Shown here: one piece after another, positions 1 to 14,479 of the stretch
How the letters are laid out: every line of letters begins with the position of its first letter
How positions within the stretch are numbered: the first letter of the stretch is position 1
Source: Fallopia convolvulus
Lineage: Eukaryota > Streptophyta > Magnoliopsida > Caryophyllales > Polygonaceae
Direction: 5' to 3'
Length of the DNA: 64,000 nucleotides
Assembly: GCA_964016875.1 (NCBI GenBank)
Contig: OZ024721.1
Location: forward strand, 5,275,001-5,339,000
The notes under the pieces: model-generated
The model's input: the letters and a program-made list of their open reading frames with translations, nothing else
Told to the model about the DNA's origin: nothing
Databases searched by the model: none
Position numbers and translations under genes: made by a program

Positions 1-639
1 AGTTGATCAGTTCTTTCTACAGTAGCGAATCAAGTACATCATATGCGGAAGGCATTAAGTTGTTATTTAGTGAAAATTACTTTTGCTTTATTTGATTGTT
101 ATTGAGTGAATTTTGCAACAAGAAGATCTACATGCACTTGTTTTCTTATGGTTTTCGAAAGCATGTATAATCATGTCACGATGAATTTATTGTCGTGTAT
201 GATTGTGTTGGTCTTTTGGCCTCGATGATTCTGAACATGGAAGATACAAAGTGAACGGAAGAATAGTAGGATTGTGACTAAGGTAACGGTTGTAGAAAGA
301 TCAAATGCGAAATCATGTCCTATACTACAGGGTAGCTACTTGACCACAAAACACAATAGAAATGGATCCCATGTTAATAGTTCAACTTAGGCCTTTTCTT
401 GTGGAACTTACAAGTTACATAACTTGGGTTTCCCACTCAAGGAGTATGTGATAGTTTTGTCTTTGTTTTGGTAGATTCTAAAGACAAGGTGAGATATCTG
501 TAGCATATGTCAGGTTTTCTGAGAAGTCTGCTTATAGAGCATGTTTGATTTATAGAAGTTGATAGGGCTGGTTTCCTTGATTCAATTTTACATTTTACTT
601 TTTTTTTTAATTCATGGCACTTAATCTGCATGATAACAG
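1..639 (+). other. Intron 1 of MED23 (partial)
   Basis: This AT-rich sequence ends in the acceptor TGATAACAG just before the first visible exon. I find no coding segment here matching the expected MED23 N-terminus, so the first exon should lie beyond the left edge. Confidence 0.7.
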
Positions 640-3600
640 GAATAAAGCACAGAAGCGTGTCACAGCCCTTAACAGAGATCTTCCTCCACCCAATGAGCAA
701 TTTCTGTCAGATTTTGAACATATCCAGAGGCAGTTTCCTGTAAGCTATATGCTTGAGCTCTGAACTCTGTGATACTTCTGTTTCTCTATTATGTTTTCTG
801 ATAACAACTCTAAATGCAGTGATGTAAACTTGCATTAAATCGCTACTCTCTTATGCATCACAGGACCAAGAGCAGCTGAGGTTGGTGACGGAGTCTGTTT
901 TTGTATCTTTGGTTGTTCAGTGTAGCAGTCATGCACCAAGAGCAGAATTCCTCCTCTTTGCTTTGAGGAGCTTGTGTAGTGTAGGCTACATAAATTGGGA
1001 TACTTTCTTACCTTCTCTTCTTAACATGGTATCATCTGCGGAATTGTCACTTTACCAAGGGAGTCAACCTGTGGCCACTGGTGCATCTTCAAGTGTAACA
1101 CAGTCTGGCGTTGTGTCATCAGGAAACACAATGCCTATCTCCTCCACTTTCCAGCCTTCTAATCCTACTTCTCCACTGACTTCGGTACAAGGTATAGGAT
1201 CTCCTGCACATTCAGCCACTGAGCCATCACCTTCCATGACTATGTCGCCAATAAAATTAAATGAAAATTTGAGCAACCAACATTTATCTACCTTGAAAGG
1301 TGTACCATCCATTAGAGATAATGCAATAAGCAGCCTGAGACAGCTCTGTTGCAAGATTATTCTAACTGCTCTTGAATCTAATTTGAAGCCAGTGACCCAT
1401 GCTGAGATTTTTCAGAACATGATGACCTGGCTTGTCAATTGGGATCAACGGCAGCAAGGTAATGATTCTGATGTTGCAAAGTCATGGAGACCTGACAAGG
1501 CTCTGATTGAGTGGCTTCATAGCTGTTTGGATGTTGTTTGGTTGTTGGTTGGGGAGGATAAATGCCGAGTGCCATTTTACGAGTTGTTGCGTAGTGGGTT
1601 GCAGTTTATAGAAAATATACCTGATGATGAAGCCTTGTTTACACTTATATTAGAGATTCATAGAAGAAGAGACATGATGGCCATGCATATGCAAATGTTG
1701 GACCAACACCTACACTGCCCTTCATTCGGAACGCAACGGTTTCTATCGCAGGGAACTACTAATCTGGGAAGTGAAGGGACAGCAAATCTGCGGTATTCTC
1801 CAATCACTTATCCAAGTGTTCTAGGAGAACCGTTGCATGGAGAGGTGATTATTAATTATTAATTCCATAGTTAGTGCTTGTGTGCTGACAAGATTAAGTA
1901 TTGTTCATAATGCAACTTCATAGTGACCATTACCCGACAAAATAATTTGATAAATTATTTTTTAAAGCAAAAAGTAGGAGAAACTATGTTTATATTGTCC
2001 TGGACTAGCCTAATCTTAATTAAAAAATTCTTCCTAGAATGTTAACTTAGTTTTACATGATATTAGTTTGTCTAATTGTATTGGAGACTTTCAGTAAAGG
2101 TCTTATGTTTCTTTATTTAAATATATATCTATTTCGATCTTCCCCTTTACATGTATCACCAATGAGGTTAGCTAAATCATTTGATTATGTGTTTTGGCAC
2201 ACAAGTACATAAACCTATTGCTGATTGCAAAGTACTTCAGGAACAAATAACAACATGACGTAGAAGAGAGGAAAGGGGAGAAAGCATTCCTAGCCCCTTA
2301 CTCAAACCTTGCCCATTCCTAGTTCAAAATGAAACAGGATCGAACTTATAATGATGCTCTGCTACATGACTACTATCACTTCTCCTTGGCCCCATTGAAC
2401 ATTTCAGTTCTAGTTATTTTGATCTTGTTAAAAGTTTATTTTCTTCGAAGCTTCGAAAGATAGAACCCACACATTTGAGAAAGGTCCTAGCTGTTCTGAT
2501 CATCCTTATATTAAATCATCATCATCATCATTGACCCAGTGAGGCTCCGCTACAACGGAATCTAGGGGGTCAAGATAGAGTTACCTCTGCCCAAGGGAAA
2601 GGGGGTACGCCCGGATAGACCCAAGAAAAACTGAAATTCAGCTTTGTGACAATAATAACTGAATTTAGTTAGAATGCACCATATTGATATAGGGACTAAA
2701 TCCATCTCAAAGGCAGTGTATGAAAGCCAATGAGCATGAGGATGCGCCCGGCTTTCAAGTTTAAATGATTGATTAAATTGACTGAGTTTTACTCTTTTGA
2801 AAATCTTATCTTTCGTACTTTCAAGTTTGAGCTCATGTAATGCTGCCAGATTATATATCTATGGTTGTTTGAACTAGTTTCTCACTATAGTCTTACATGC
2901 TTTAGGATCTGGCTGCTTGTATCCAGAAAGGCACATTGGACTGGGACCGGGCCATACGTTGTTTAAGGCATGCATTTCGTACTGCCCCATCTCCTGAATG
3001 GTGGAAGAGAGTGCTAGTTGTTGGACCTTGTTATAGACCACAACCTATTATACCAACTCCTGGCGCTGTTTTTACATGTGAAATGATTTGTGAAGCAACA
3101 ATTGACAGAACTGTTGAGCTATTGAAGTTGACAAATTCAGGTAAAATCTCCTGCTTCAGATGTATTCTTTGGTTAATTCATTTCTCGAATCTCTGTTAAC
3201 TAAGTTTTTAATTCTATGCTAAACTTTCTTTTAAGGCCTAGATATGGTGATGAAGGACAACTGTCTACAGCTAAACTTTCTTAAGCAGTGATCACTGTGA
3301 TTGATATTTCTTTCATTCTTTCATATTGGAAAGCAGTAACAATCTTGTAGGTTCATATTTTCAAGTAGTTTCTATGTTCAAGGACTTGCCAGATAATGCA
3401 CTTATTCTGAGATTAGAGTTGAGAATGGTGCTACCTGTACTAGCCAATACCATATTTTGTGTCTTCGCATGTTACTGCTGCACTTAAGATTCTAGGCTAA
3501 ACCTTGGGGCCTTTTGATGAACTTACTTGCATTTTAAGGGTGTGATAAATATTAATAAGTAAAAGATGAGTAGTTGTCATGGTTCTTCTGAAACTCCTAG

Positions 3601-6600
3601 AAGGTGTTGATGAGTAGTATAGATGTATCAAATTCTTGAGCATGGAGCTGGGTTTCACATAAATATCACTGTCTTTGCAAACACTAAACCACTTGTCTGG
3701 TTCTTGCTTTGAAAAATATTATAATGATTTTTCTCCCTCCATCCTGGAGGTAAGGGAGTGAGATTGTCCCTTGCCTCTCTTGGTGGGGGCAGAGCTAGGG
3801 GCTACTAATGCAAAAAATGCTTGGTGAAAACAGCTTGTATCGACTTTAAGCAGTACAAAAAGAGGAGCTAGAAGTTTGATGACTGAGAAATAAGATATGC
3901 ATTTTTAACATAGAAACGGTTTTGGGCTTCTTTTTGATATATCTTGATATTTCTCCCACATGAATCAACATAGGTGAGTCTTTTAGAATCAGTAAGACAA
4001 GTTGTTAAGCTTTTGATTTTTTCCTTGTATGCTGTGTGTTTATTTAAATTAGATTCACTTCAAGACCAGTTTTTCATTGTGGTATTTAAGGAATATACAT
4101 CCTATTGTTTCTGTTTTTTTTTCCTATCTTTGGTTATTCTTGCCTGTATTTGCTGGTAGCTTTTAATATCTTGCATTGATTTATCCATGTCTTGGCTTCT
4201 TGATTACTTACCCATCAACTTCATCTTCGAATATATAAACTACAGTGATGATTTCTTGTGGTCAATTCAGAGATAAACTGCTGGCAGGAGTGGCAAATCT
4301 TTTCAGATATATTTTTCTTTCTGATCAAAAGTGGGTGTATCGATTTTGTTGATTTTGTGGATAAGCTTGTTGCGCGAGTAATAGAAGCTGATAATCAATT
4401 TCTGCGGACAAACCATGTCACATGGTTGCTGGCACAAATAATTCGCATTGAGCTTGTCATGAATGCTCTAAATTCAGAGAACAGGAAGGTATTTGAAAAT
4501 CTCTATTTCCTTCAACAATGAGGATATATTGACTATAAATTTGATTTTATTTCTAGCTTCTTTTAATTCTTTGACAAAGAGTAGAATGCTTCAGAAAATT
4601 TTCTAGGTTTGCTGTTTCAACCTAAGAGTAATTTCACTGTTTCTTGTAGATGGACTTGACAAAGAAGCTCCTATCTTTTCATAGAGAGGAGAAAATCGCT
4701 GATCCTAGTAATCCCCAAAGTATTTTGCTTGACTTCATTAGTAGCTGCCAGAATTTGCGCATTTGGTCATTGAACACATCAACCAGAGAATATTTGAATA
4801 GTGAGCAGCTTCAGAAAGGCAAGCAAATAGACGAGTGGTTGAAACAAGTAACCAAAGGTACACATTATTTCCATGAGGTTTCGTATAGCAATGCTGCTGC
4901 GTTTTGTTCTGTTCATGCTTTCTTCTCTTGATTCCAGAGAATCTAGAGTAATGTTAACTTTGCTTATTTTTCATCCATTCAGAATATATACTAATGACAG
5001 GATTCTTGGTTGCATCCATCTTTGTTTTCACTAACTGAAAGTTTGAATATCAATCATTGCATCAATCTGAACTTTCATTATTGATAATACAGGTGAACAG
5101 ATGATGGATTACATGAATCTAGACAACAGATCTGTAGGGATGTTTTGGGTAGTATCTTTCACTATGGCACAACCTGCCTGTGACATGGTGATGAATTGGT
5201 TGCAATCTGCTGGTACAGACTTATTACCAGCTTCTGGCTTACAGTCAAATGACCGGCTAATGGTTATGCGGGAAACGAGTCCTGTGCCAATGTCATTGTT
5301 ATCTGGATTGGCAATAAACTTAATGTTTAAACTTGCATTTCAAATGGAAGATTCCTTGTTTACTGGGCAGGTACTTAATTATTTGTAGTAAATTTGCTTA
5401 TCATTATTATAACTGGATACTGAGTAGTATATGTCATAGCAGACAGTGTACAATAACAATAATGGATGACCATGTGCTTCATCTTTTTGATTGTGACAAT
5501 GCTAATGTGGGTCTGGGCAGGTTTTATTTTTATTTTTACTTTTTTCTTTTGAATTGGACATGTGGGTTTAACTCTTGGCTTGATGTTAGACAAGATATAT
5601 AGCATGGTTTGTAATTTATGTCAGTAGTACAAAGGATGTGTTGCTCTCCTACTTTTAAATTACCTTGATATTTTTAATCTTTTTGGTTGGGCAATGAAAT
5701 TTCTTCATGACTGGTAACCAAACAAATTCTTTTTGTTGGACCCAAGCTTCTATATATATAAAATTAAAACAATTACAGTGTTCTAGTTACATACTTTTGG
5801 AATCTTGTCCTAGAATGAATGACCATGTGACTCTCCACCAAGATGATGTTTCTATATTTAGAAAGTAAATTTTAAATTGTAATGAGCATTCTTTTCCTTA
5901 ATGTATGCTTATATTATAAGTACTATAGCCAGAAAGCTAATAAGTTCACTCTGACTTAATAATGATTGTCGATGCCAAATGAGTGGTGAAAAATATAATC
6001 TTTTGTAATTAATTTGTGCATTGAGTTGCTCATGGCTTTCTCTACTAAACTTGCTCAAAGGAACTAGATTACATGGAAGAACGTTATGCAATATCTTGGG
6101 AAACCTGTGAAAATACATTGCTATTCATCATGGATGTGGCTTAGCTTCTCTGATTGTCCTCACTTTTGAACATCACAATACTGGAATATTTGAAAAAAGG
6201 GAAGCTATCAATGTCTAGCAATGTTTTTCTCTGATTGACTAGAAGTATTATATGCACCGGAGTTGTCTGTTATATCAGAAATTATATCACATATACATGT
6301 CAATGATGCAGGTTGTCCCCAGCATTGCATTGGTTGAAACCTACACAAGATTGCTTCTCATTGCACCTTATTCCTTGTTTCGGTCACATTTCAGTGTAAT
6401 TTCTCTTCTACTTGTGGAAGTTACTTTTTATTCTATATGTTTTGGTTTTCAGAATGTTACATCTGTTGATCTTCCATTGTAAAGCTCGTTGCATATATCA
6501 CCATTTTTTGTGAGTCTACTTTGACATGCTGCAAATAGAGCAAAATATGATTCTTTGTGTAAATTCATTTAGTTAAGCTGTTCTGACTTAATTGTTACAT

Positions 6601-9600
6601 TTAAGATACTGTTTTTTGAAGCGTGAAACCCTAAGATTAAAGAAAGATGACATCTAAGATAGTGTGAAGAATGATCTTGTATTGCATGCATTTCATTTTG
6701 AGTGCCAAACCCTGAAATTAGAGAAAGATTTTGAACCATGTGTGAGGAGCAACGAAAAGCAGGCTTTTCTTTGTCATTTTGTTAATGAAGCTTTACTATT
6801 ACATACGCAAGAACTTTATATACCTTAGGCCTTTTGGTCATGATTTCATGTAACTTTATTGAATTTTATATTTTTGAGTGGAGAGGGAAACTTGACTGGC
6901 ATAGTGCAGAAATTTGTCCGTGGATCTCATGGGAAAGCTGTTGTAACACAGTTCTGTTTATTTGACATAAGATGCAGTAGTCTTGTGCTCTTAGAAAAGC
7001 AACCCATTTAATGAGGAGGGTCTTTCACAATATTTTTCTAAACCTCATCTCTGATGCATAACTGAGGCAATTCCTAATAATGTTAATTATTCTCATTACT
7101 TGAACGTATCATGGTTTCTCTGATTGTGGTCACTGCAAGCACTTAACTTGTTTGCAACTGTGCCTAATATCACTGGTGTTTGCAGCATTTGACTCAAAGG
7201 AATCCCAGCACATTAAGTAAGCCAGGTGCAACACTTTTGGTGCTTGAAATATTGAACTATCGGTTTCTTCCCCTATACCGGTGAGTTAGTGTTTTGTGCT
7301 AACATGCTATTGTATCACTTCATAGCGTTAGTCGGAAAAAAGCACAAGACACAATGCTTTATTGCCTAGGCAGAAATCATCACGAGGCTGAAACTTATGT
7401 CTAAATATATTATAAGAACAATTTAAACAATTTATCATGCAAATTAACCGCACACCCACAAAGGAGAAAACAAAGTCATAACTCAGACATTTATAATAAG
7501 ATTTTAGGGTTTCAACAATAATAAGACTTTAGGGTTAGCTTCAAAATTTTCAAGAAAGAGGCATCATGTTGCCTCAGAGTGTGTGAGATGCATCTCCCTC
7601 CATTGTATATGCATTGTTTATTTATTCACTTTGCTGTTGAAGATATCTTTTCTTCCTTTCAATTTGCCTACCTTTTATTTAGATTTGTGCTGAACCTGTT
7701 GTTCTTTAGTCCTTGTATCCGTGCAATATTTTAAAATCATATTATCTCAGAATTTAGAGGCACATTAACACGTCTTCAGATGTAAATGTTCTAACTTGTT
7801 TGATTACCTTACTAGCATTATTTGTTGCTTTGCAGATGCTTATAGTTGTTTTCAGGTTTCTTCTTCTTCTTCTTCTTCTTCTTCTTCTTCTTCTTTATTT
7901 TCCTTGTTTTCTCAGTTCATGCTGTGGATACAGGAGACAATATTACTGGTGATTTTCCATTGTATGGCGTCCATGGATATCCCAAATGTACTTAATAACT
8001 TCAGCTTTAAATGGGGGATGTGATGCACTGATGGCCCCTCCCACAATTTTTTTCCCTTACTGTATCTAGATGGCCAGATTAATTGATTTGTATTGAACGA
8101 TGACCTTTCATTCTACACTGACATTTAAAAGAATCTGACGATATTAGGTTTTCAAAAATTGCCGAGATAGTAATATAGACCCAAAAAGAATAACTTAATG
8201 CTCAACTGTGATGTGGAACTTTAGAAATCCTGGTCTATCATGTATTGTTCCTGCCCCTTTCTTTTCCTTGTGTCATTGCATCCAACAATTATGTTTCCTC
8301 TTATTTTTGTTTTGGGTCTTTCCTAAATTGATACTTATATATTATGAAGTAATTACTATGAAAGTTGTACTTTATAGGTAACTCATTACTATGTATTTAT
8401 TCTTTTTGATAGGTATGAAGGGAAAAACAAGGGCTTAATGCATGATGTTTCGAAGATTCTTAGTGCCATGAAAGCGAAACGAGCAGATCATCGTGTATTT
8501 AGATTGGCTGAGAACTTATGCATGAACCTGATTTTATCTCTGAGAGATTTCTTTTCAGTGAAGAAAGATGCAAAGGTTCAAAACATGTATTTTATTGATG
8601 TATTTTATTGCTCTTTATTTTTACTTAATGTCATTATCTAAGGAAAAATTATCATTATCTTACATTGTTGCTATAGGGACCAACTGAATTTACAGAAACC
8701 TTGAATCGTGTAACTGTTATCACGTTGGCAATTATTTTCAAGACACGCGGCATTGCTGAAGCTGAACATCTTCTTTACTTACCTACGTTGCTTGAGCATG
8801 TCCTATCAAGTAGTCAACATACCTGGTCCGAGAAAACATTGAAGTATTTCCCTACTGTACTTCGTAAGGCATTAAATGGTCGAACAGATAATAGGGGCCT
8901 GGCAATTCAAGCTTGGCAGCAGGTATGATATACAGCTTGTTCTTTTCTAAATGAGAATAATGATAAGATCTGATAAGTATTAAAATGTTAGCGATTATTT
9001 CTCATCCAATACTTGTTATTCAGCATCTACGTGATTTGTGTTTGAGTTTTGTTTACTAAGCATCTACGTCACACCTCTAATTGGACATGAAAAAGAGAGA
9101 GAAAAAAGATAAGGGGGTTTATACGTGCTTCTTGTGCTAATTGCTGCAACACTTAGTAGCAGGCTGTAGCCTGTCTATGGCATTACAATATAGCTCCAGT
9201 TTGGTTTGTAATATGATGTTATACTTAAATCCTTATCATACATAATTCATAAGTGTGGAAGTTCTACTTTCTCTCTTCACTTGTTCCTTCTTGAAAGGGA
9301 AACAGAAAATTTCTCCCTTTTTTACAGCTCATCAAACTTTTAGCTTTGCTTTGAGCAAATATGAATATTAGAGTCCCACTCCATGAGCTTGTAATTTGGC
9401 TATATATATATATATTTATTTTGACTTTTATACAATGCTCATTGGCTTTTATACAATGCCTTTGAGATGGATATAACCCCTATATCAATTTTGGTGCATT
9501 CTAACTAGATTTAGTTATCATTGTCACATATCTGAATTTTAGTTTTCCTTGGGTCTTCCGGGCAGTGTTAATACTTGGGTCTTCTTCATGCACTCTCTCG

Positions 9601-11742
9601 ATTTTATATTGGGGCAAGGGTGTGTACATCATGGCCCCCCAGATCCCGCCTGAGGCGGGTTAACACTGGGTTGATGTTGTATATTTCGTTGACTTGTTAA
9701 ATTTTTCTTGCTTTTATCTTTGACTTGACCTTGATCATTTATGTAAGAGGCTACGGAAGTAATTTCTAATTGGCTGTGAATAAGAACACAACTAGCATGG
9801 GTAAAATCTGCCGTGAGGCAATGGTGTCTTGTTTCTTGACACCTTCTAGGACATGGAATTGAGGGCCTTTATTTCTATTATGTGCGAGTGTGTTCATATT
9901 TTTTGTTTTGGCAGGCAGAGCAAACCGTGATAAATCAATGCACCCAGCTTCTTTCTCCATCAACCGACCCTAATTATATAAGGACATATGTCAGTCATAG
10001 CTTTCCTCAACACCGACAGAACCTTTGTGCTGGTGCTTGGGTACTGATGCAAGCACACCCTGAAAGTATCAACAGTGCTAATCTGGTACTACATGCTTGC
10101 AGCTTTTAACCCTGCTTATTCCTAAGCATAGATATTCTTGATAGGATGCTTCCTTGTATTTTATTTACAATCTACTTCTATTTCATTTTAATTGATTTTT
10201 ATTGTACGTATTGATATGCAGGCAAGTGTTCTAAGAGAATTTTCTCCAGAGGAAGTAACTGCAAATATCTACACAATGGTGGATGTTCTCCTACATCATA
10301 TTCAAGTTGAACTTCAGCGTGGGCATTCATTACAGGTTAATAGGCTATACAGTTTTCTGCAGTCACCTTTTCTTCTCTCTTTGTCTCATGTCTTCCCCAC
10401 AGGGAAAAACCGTCAAATTTTGCTTATTGGGCTGAGGGACGATGTAGAGGAGGGAAATATAGTATTTTATTGAAGTCAAGTTGCTCATGTGATATTGTGA
10501 TCTGTGTTACTTACAGGACCTTCTTTTGAAAACTACTACGAATTTGGCATTCTTTATATGGAACCATGAGCTGCTTCCTTTGGATATTTTTCTCCTAGCA
10601 CTTATTGACCGCGATGATGATCCCCATGCTTTACACATTGTGGTAAGTTTTGATGTAATTTGACTTCTATTTTTAGAGTAATATGTGGATAGCAGTTACA
10701 TGCGCGTAAATCAAAATGGGAAAGGTTTATCTTTTTCTCATTAATTATTTTTTTCACCTGCTGAGTTTGCTACTCCATTTATCAGACATTGCCTTCTTTA
10801 ATACATTCAGTAAATTAAAAGTAATGAGCAAGAGTTTGCTACTTATTCCTCCTTGAGTATTGTCGGTTAAGGAAAACATCAAACAATTAGTTCACAAAAT
10901 CAGGCCACAGGGCGAACATATCTTTTACAAGGGAAGAATGAAAAGAGAAGAGAAAATTAAGACAGCTGTACAAAAGGATCCAGTGAATGAATTCCCAGGA
11001 TCCCTTTTGCAGATTCACCTTACCCAGCTAAGCTGCTTAAAGCATAGCAGTCCTGCTAATTTCTGGGTGCTAGAAGTTTCCAGTAGACTTTGAAGGTTAT
11101 CTAAAATCTTAAATTACCTTGTGCTCCTTTTTTGCAGATTAGTCTACTTGACAGACAAGAGCTTCAACAGAGAATGAAATTGTTCATCATCAATCGTGGG
11201 CCTCCAGAGCACTGGCTGTTTTCTGGAACATTCAATCGTGTGGATGTGCAGAAGGCTTTAGGAAATCATCTCTCTTGGAAGGATAGGTTATATTTCCTTA
11301 TAAATCCTTGCTTTCATCTTTTTCCATTGATTGATTATCGTAGTCTTCTTGATATATAGGTATCCAATTCGATGACTTCCTAGATTACGTCTGAATCTGA
11401 TTGTCTTGCCCCTTTTGCGAAACAGCTGATGATAATTTACAATTTGCAGGTATCCAGTGTTTTTTGATGACATCGCAGCCCGTTTGCTTCCTGTCATACC
11501 ATTAATTGTTTATAGACTGATCGAGAATGATGCCTTTGAACAAGCTGAGAGGGTTTTAGCTATGTATAAGCCATTGTTAGCTTACTACCCTTTCAGATTT
11601 ACCTTTGTCCGTGACATACTTGCATACTTCTATGGACATCTTCCTGGAAAACTCATTGTTCGAATCTTAAATGTTCTTGATGTTTCAAAGGTAGCCCTGT
11701 TCCATTTACATATATCTAGTAGTCCTTCGTATGTGTATATAT

Positions 11743-11793
<51 letters not shown>

Positions 11794-14335
11794 CTCTCTC
11801 TCTGAAGAAGGAGCCTTCTAAGTTGATTGTCAAGTTGCGGTGTTTTTGAATTATTATAATTAATATTGTGAGCCCCGAGCAATTTTTATTTAGAAATTGA
11901 AATATTATTTATAAAAATTCAATATTCAAAGTTAATATCTAGCTATATAATCATACACAAATTTATAAATTAAAAAACAAAACCGTGCATAGTATATGAA
12001 TTCGAATAGTTTTGAGCTAATTGTAATATTCTGGTACTCAAGTTTTATTCCAAATTTGTTCAGATCCCATTTTCAGAATCATTTCCACAACACATTGCTG
12101 CGTCAGTTTCTGCATCATGTCCACCTCCAGACTATTTTGCTGCTCTGTTGTTGGGTCTTGTAAATAATGTTACCCCTCCATTTAGTAGCAGCTCAAGATC
12201 TGGTTCACTGTCTGATAACTCTCCTCATTCAGCACGTGTTCCACAAAACAAGACTGCTGCAGCAACTCAGATTGGGTCTGCAGGTGCTGCTGAAGGCCAA
12301 AAGGCCTTTTATCAAATTCAAGATCCTGGAACTTACACACAGCTTGTTCTAGAAACAGCTGTCATAGAGTTGCTCTCCCTTCCTGTTTCAGCATCCCAGA
12401 TTGTTTCCTCTCTTGTTCAGGTGGTGGTTCATATACAACCAACACTGATACAGTCAAGCAGTAGTATGCATGGATCTTCAAATGGTGTCGGGCAAACTTC
12501 TGCTCTGCCTACTTCCCCTTCCGGAGGTAGTACAGATTCCATGAATGCAAGCAGATTGGCGCCGTCAGTTTCAGGAATAAATAGCCCCAGTTTCGTTTCT
12601 CGAAGTGGCTATTCATGGCAACAGTTGTCTTGCTTGTTGATCCAAACTTGTGGTCTCTTACTAGCTCATCTCCCACAAGATTTCCACACACAGTTATTCA
12701 TGGAGGTGTCCCGTATAATAAAAGATAGCTGGTGGCTTACTGATGGAAAGCGATCACCTGGTGAACTAGATTCAGCTGTTAACTATGCATTGTTGGATCC
12801 TACATGGGCTGCTCAAGATTATACCTCGACAGCCATTGGTATGACTTACATTTTTCTTCTTGCTACTTGTTATTGAGATTATCCAATTTGTTCAGTCTTC
12901 ATGTATACATGCATGGTACCACCCAAATTCTAACTTCTAAGTAGTGGTTCATGACTTCATCGGTAACTGGTAGGGACCTTATATGCTCTACTTTCAATTG
13001 AATATGGTAGGAAAAAGCTCCTTTTATTTTAATCGTATGATTTGCGACTTAAAATAAAATTCTATTGCCTTGAATTATTACATGATGACAGTTGTTTACT
13101 GTTACCACTTTGGTTAGAGTTCATGAAACCATGAAATGATATTTGACAAGTGAAGGGGAAGTATATGGTTGTTGTTAGGGATTATATTCATCACTCAGTT
13201 GGCTTTCTTTCCCTTGTTTTCTTTGCTGCTTTGATAGTTTGATTGTTGCTATATTTGTTTATTCTCCTCATGTTATTTTGTCAATTTCCAGGTAATGTGG
13301 TTGCCTTGCTGCATTCATTTTTCAGTAACCTTCCGCAAGAATGGCTGGAAGGTGCTCATTTAATCATTAAGAATCTTCGACCAATATCATCAGTGGCAAT
13401 GCTGAGAATAGCTTTTCGTATAATGGGACCAGTGCTCCCAAGACTTGCAAATGCTCATGCGCTGTTCAACAAGGTACAATTCTAGTTCTATTTGTTTTTG
13501 CAATGATCATTGCGAAAAAGGTGACATTCCATTTTTCTGGCCCAAATCTGAGCACCAAGGCTATTACTGGTCCACATCAAGGACCCAAAATCCAAGTTTC
13601 AGTTCCCAAGATTGAACCCAGATGGCAATGTGCAACATTACCAGGATCTTAATCCAATTCCCAAAATATAAAACTCAACACCAAAAGAGTAAAAGCTAGA
13701 AACATCTGGAGTGCTTAATTAAGGCTATAAACTTCTATCTCACCCTCTGGCAGTGAGAGCTTCTTTATTGTTTAACTGACTGTGAAATTTTAAATGTCTG
13801 GAAAGGAAACAAAGAGCAACTTCCAAGTTGAATTTGTGTCACATCCTCATAATGAATTGCATTTTTAATTTCCTTCAGATTTGACTTGATTTATTATTTT
13901 TCTCCAATGATGTTTGACAGACATTATCATTACTGCTTGCTATATTGGTGGATGTGTTTGGGAAGAACTCGCAGCCTGCTGTTCCCGTTCATGCATCAGA
14001 AATAACCGACTTAATTGACTTCCTGTAAGTATGCCATTCCTTTGCAGTAATCTGGAAAAAAAAAGGCCAATACAAAATCTTATACATCGGCTGCTAATTC
14101 AACTTTATATCGGTTTTCTTGGTTCAGTCACCATGTGATTCATTATGAAGGACAAGGCGGACCTGTGCAGGCCAATAGCAAGCCTCGATCAGAAGTTCTG
14201 GCCCTTTTCGGTCTGGCATCTGAGAATTTACGCCCTGATGTTCAGCATCTTATTTCCCATCTCAAGACGGATGTTGATTCTTCCATCTACGCGGCTACTC
14301 ATCCTAAACTCAACCCGAACCACAACCCAGTTTGA
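640..14335 (+). CDS. MED23: Mediator complex subunit 23 (MED23), 5'-partial, 19 visible exons
   Basis: This gene encodes the plant Mediator subunit MED23, a large nuclear scaffold protein that relays activator signals to RNA polymerase II. Coding exons joined by GT-AG introns with consistent phase are 640-739, 864-1844, 2906-3140, 4271-4488, 4650-4857, 5093-5370, 6312-6395, 7186-7280, 8413-8575, 8677-8922, 9915-10085, 10222-10335, 10517-10642, 11138-11286, 11450-11690, 12064-12838, 13292-13473, 13921-14024 and 14128-14335 (TGA). They give about 1,558 residues. I recognise the family from conserved blocks such as SHAPRAEFLLFALRSL, LAENLCMNLILSLRDFFSV, SFPQHRQNLCAGA, IDRDDDPHAL, FYQIQDPGTYTQLVLETAVI and the C-terminal LRPDVQHLISHLKTD. 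Plant MED23 is roughly 1,600 residues, so only a first exon of some 50-60 residues should lie upstream of the window. No break is seen, so the gene looks functional. The serine-rich stretches in exons 2 and 16 look disordered. Confidence 0.95.
2517..2745 (-). repeat. SINE-like dispersed repeat, copy 1 (MED23 intron)
   Basis: Read on the minus strand this segment runs from ATGCTCATTGGCTTTCATAC through a stretch resembling plant SINE 3' regions (GGGTCTATCCGGGCGTACCC) to a simple ATG/GAT trinucleotide tail. The second copy at 9,435-9,680 matches its first 180 bases or so and its end. I see no clear pol III A or B box, so the SINE label is tentative; the dispersed repeat itself is directly visible. 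Confidence 0.6.
7858..7896 (+). repeat. (TTC)n microsatellite
   Basis: About twelve uninterrupted TTC units lie in the MED23 intron between the exons ending at 7,280 and starting at 8,413. Confidence 0.95.
9435..9680 (+). repeat. SINE-like dispersed repeat, copy 2 (MED23 intron)
   Basis: This is the inverted partner of the repeat at 2,517-2,745, starting with ATGCTCATTGGC and ending with an ACTGGGTTGATGTTGT-like tail. The middle part (about 9,560-9,640) has diverged from copy 1. It lies in the intron between the exons ending at 8,922 and starting at 9,915. Confidence 0.6.
11748..11803 (+). repeat. (CA)n(TC)n compound microsatellite
   Basis: About 21 CA units are followed directly by TC units, just downstream of the donor site at 11,691 in the MED23 intron. 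Confidence 0.95.
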
Positions 14336-14465
14336 TGCCTTGTATGAAGATCAAAGATAGCTCCACCTGAATCCATGGATTCCGGCTTCCTATACAGCAC
14401 GAAAGCCTGATGTTCATTTCAGTAAATGCTTTATGGTTTCATTTATAGCGTCATCTAGCATCAGC

Positions 14466-14471
14466 AATAAA
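14466..14471 (+). terminator. Candidate polyadenylation signal of MED23
   Basis: A canonical AATAAA lies 131 bases after the MED23 stop codon in otherwise non-coding sequence. Plant poly(A) signals are loose, so this is only the best-looking candidate. Confidence 0.4.
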
Positions 14472-14479
14472 GGATCTAC

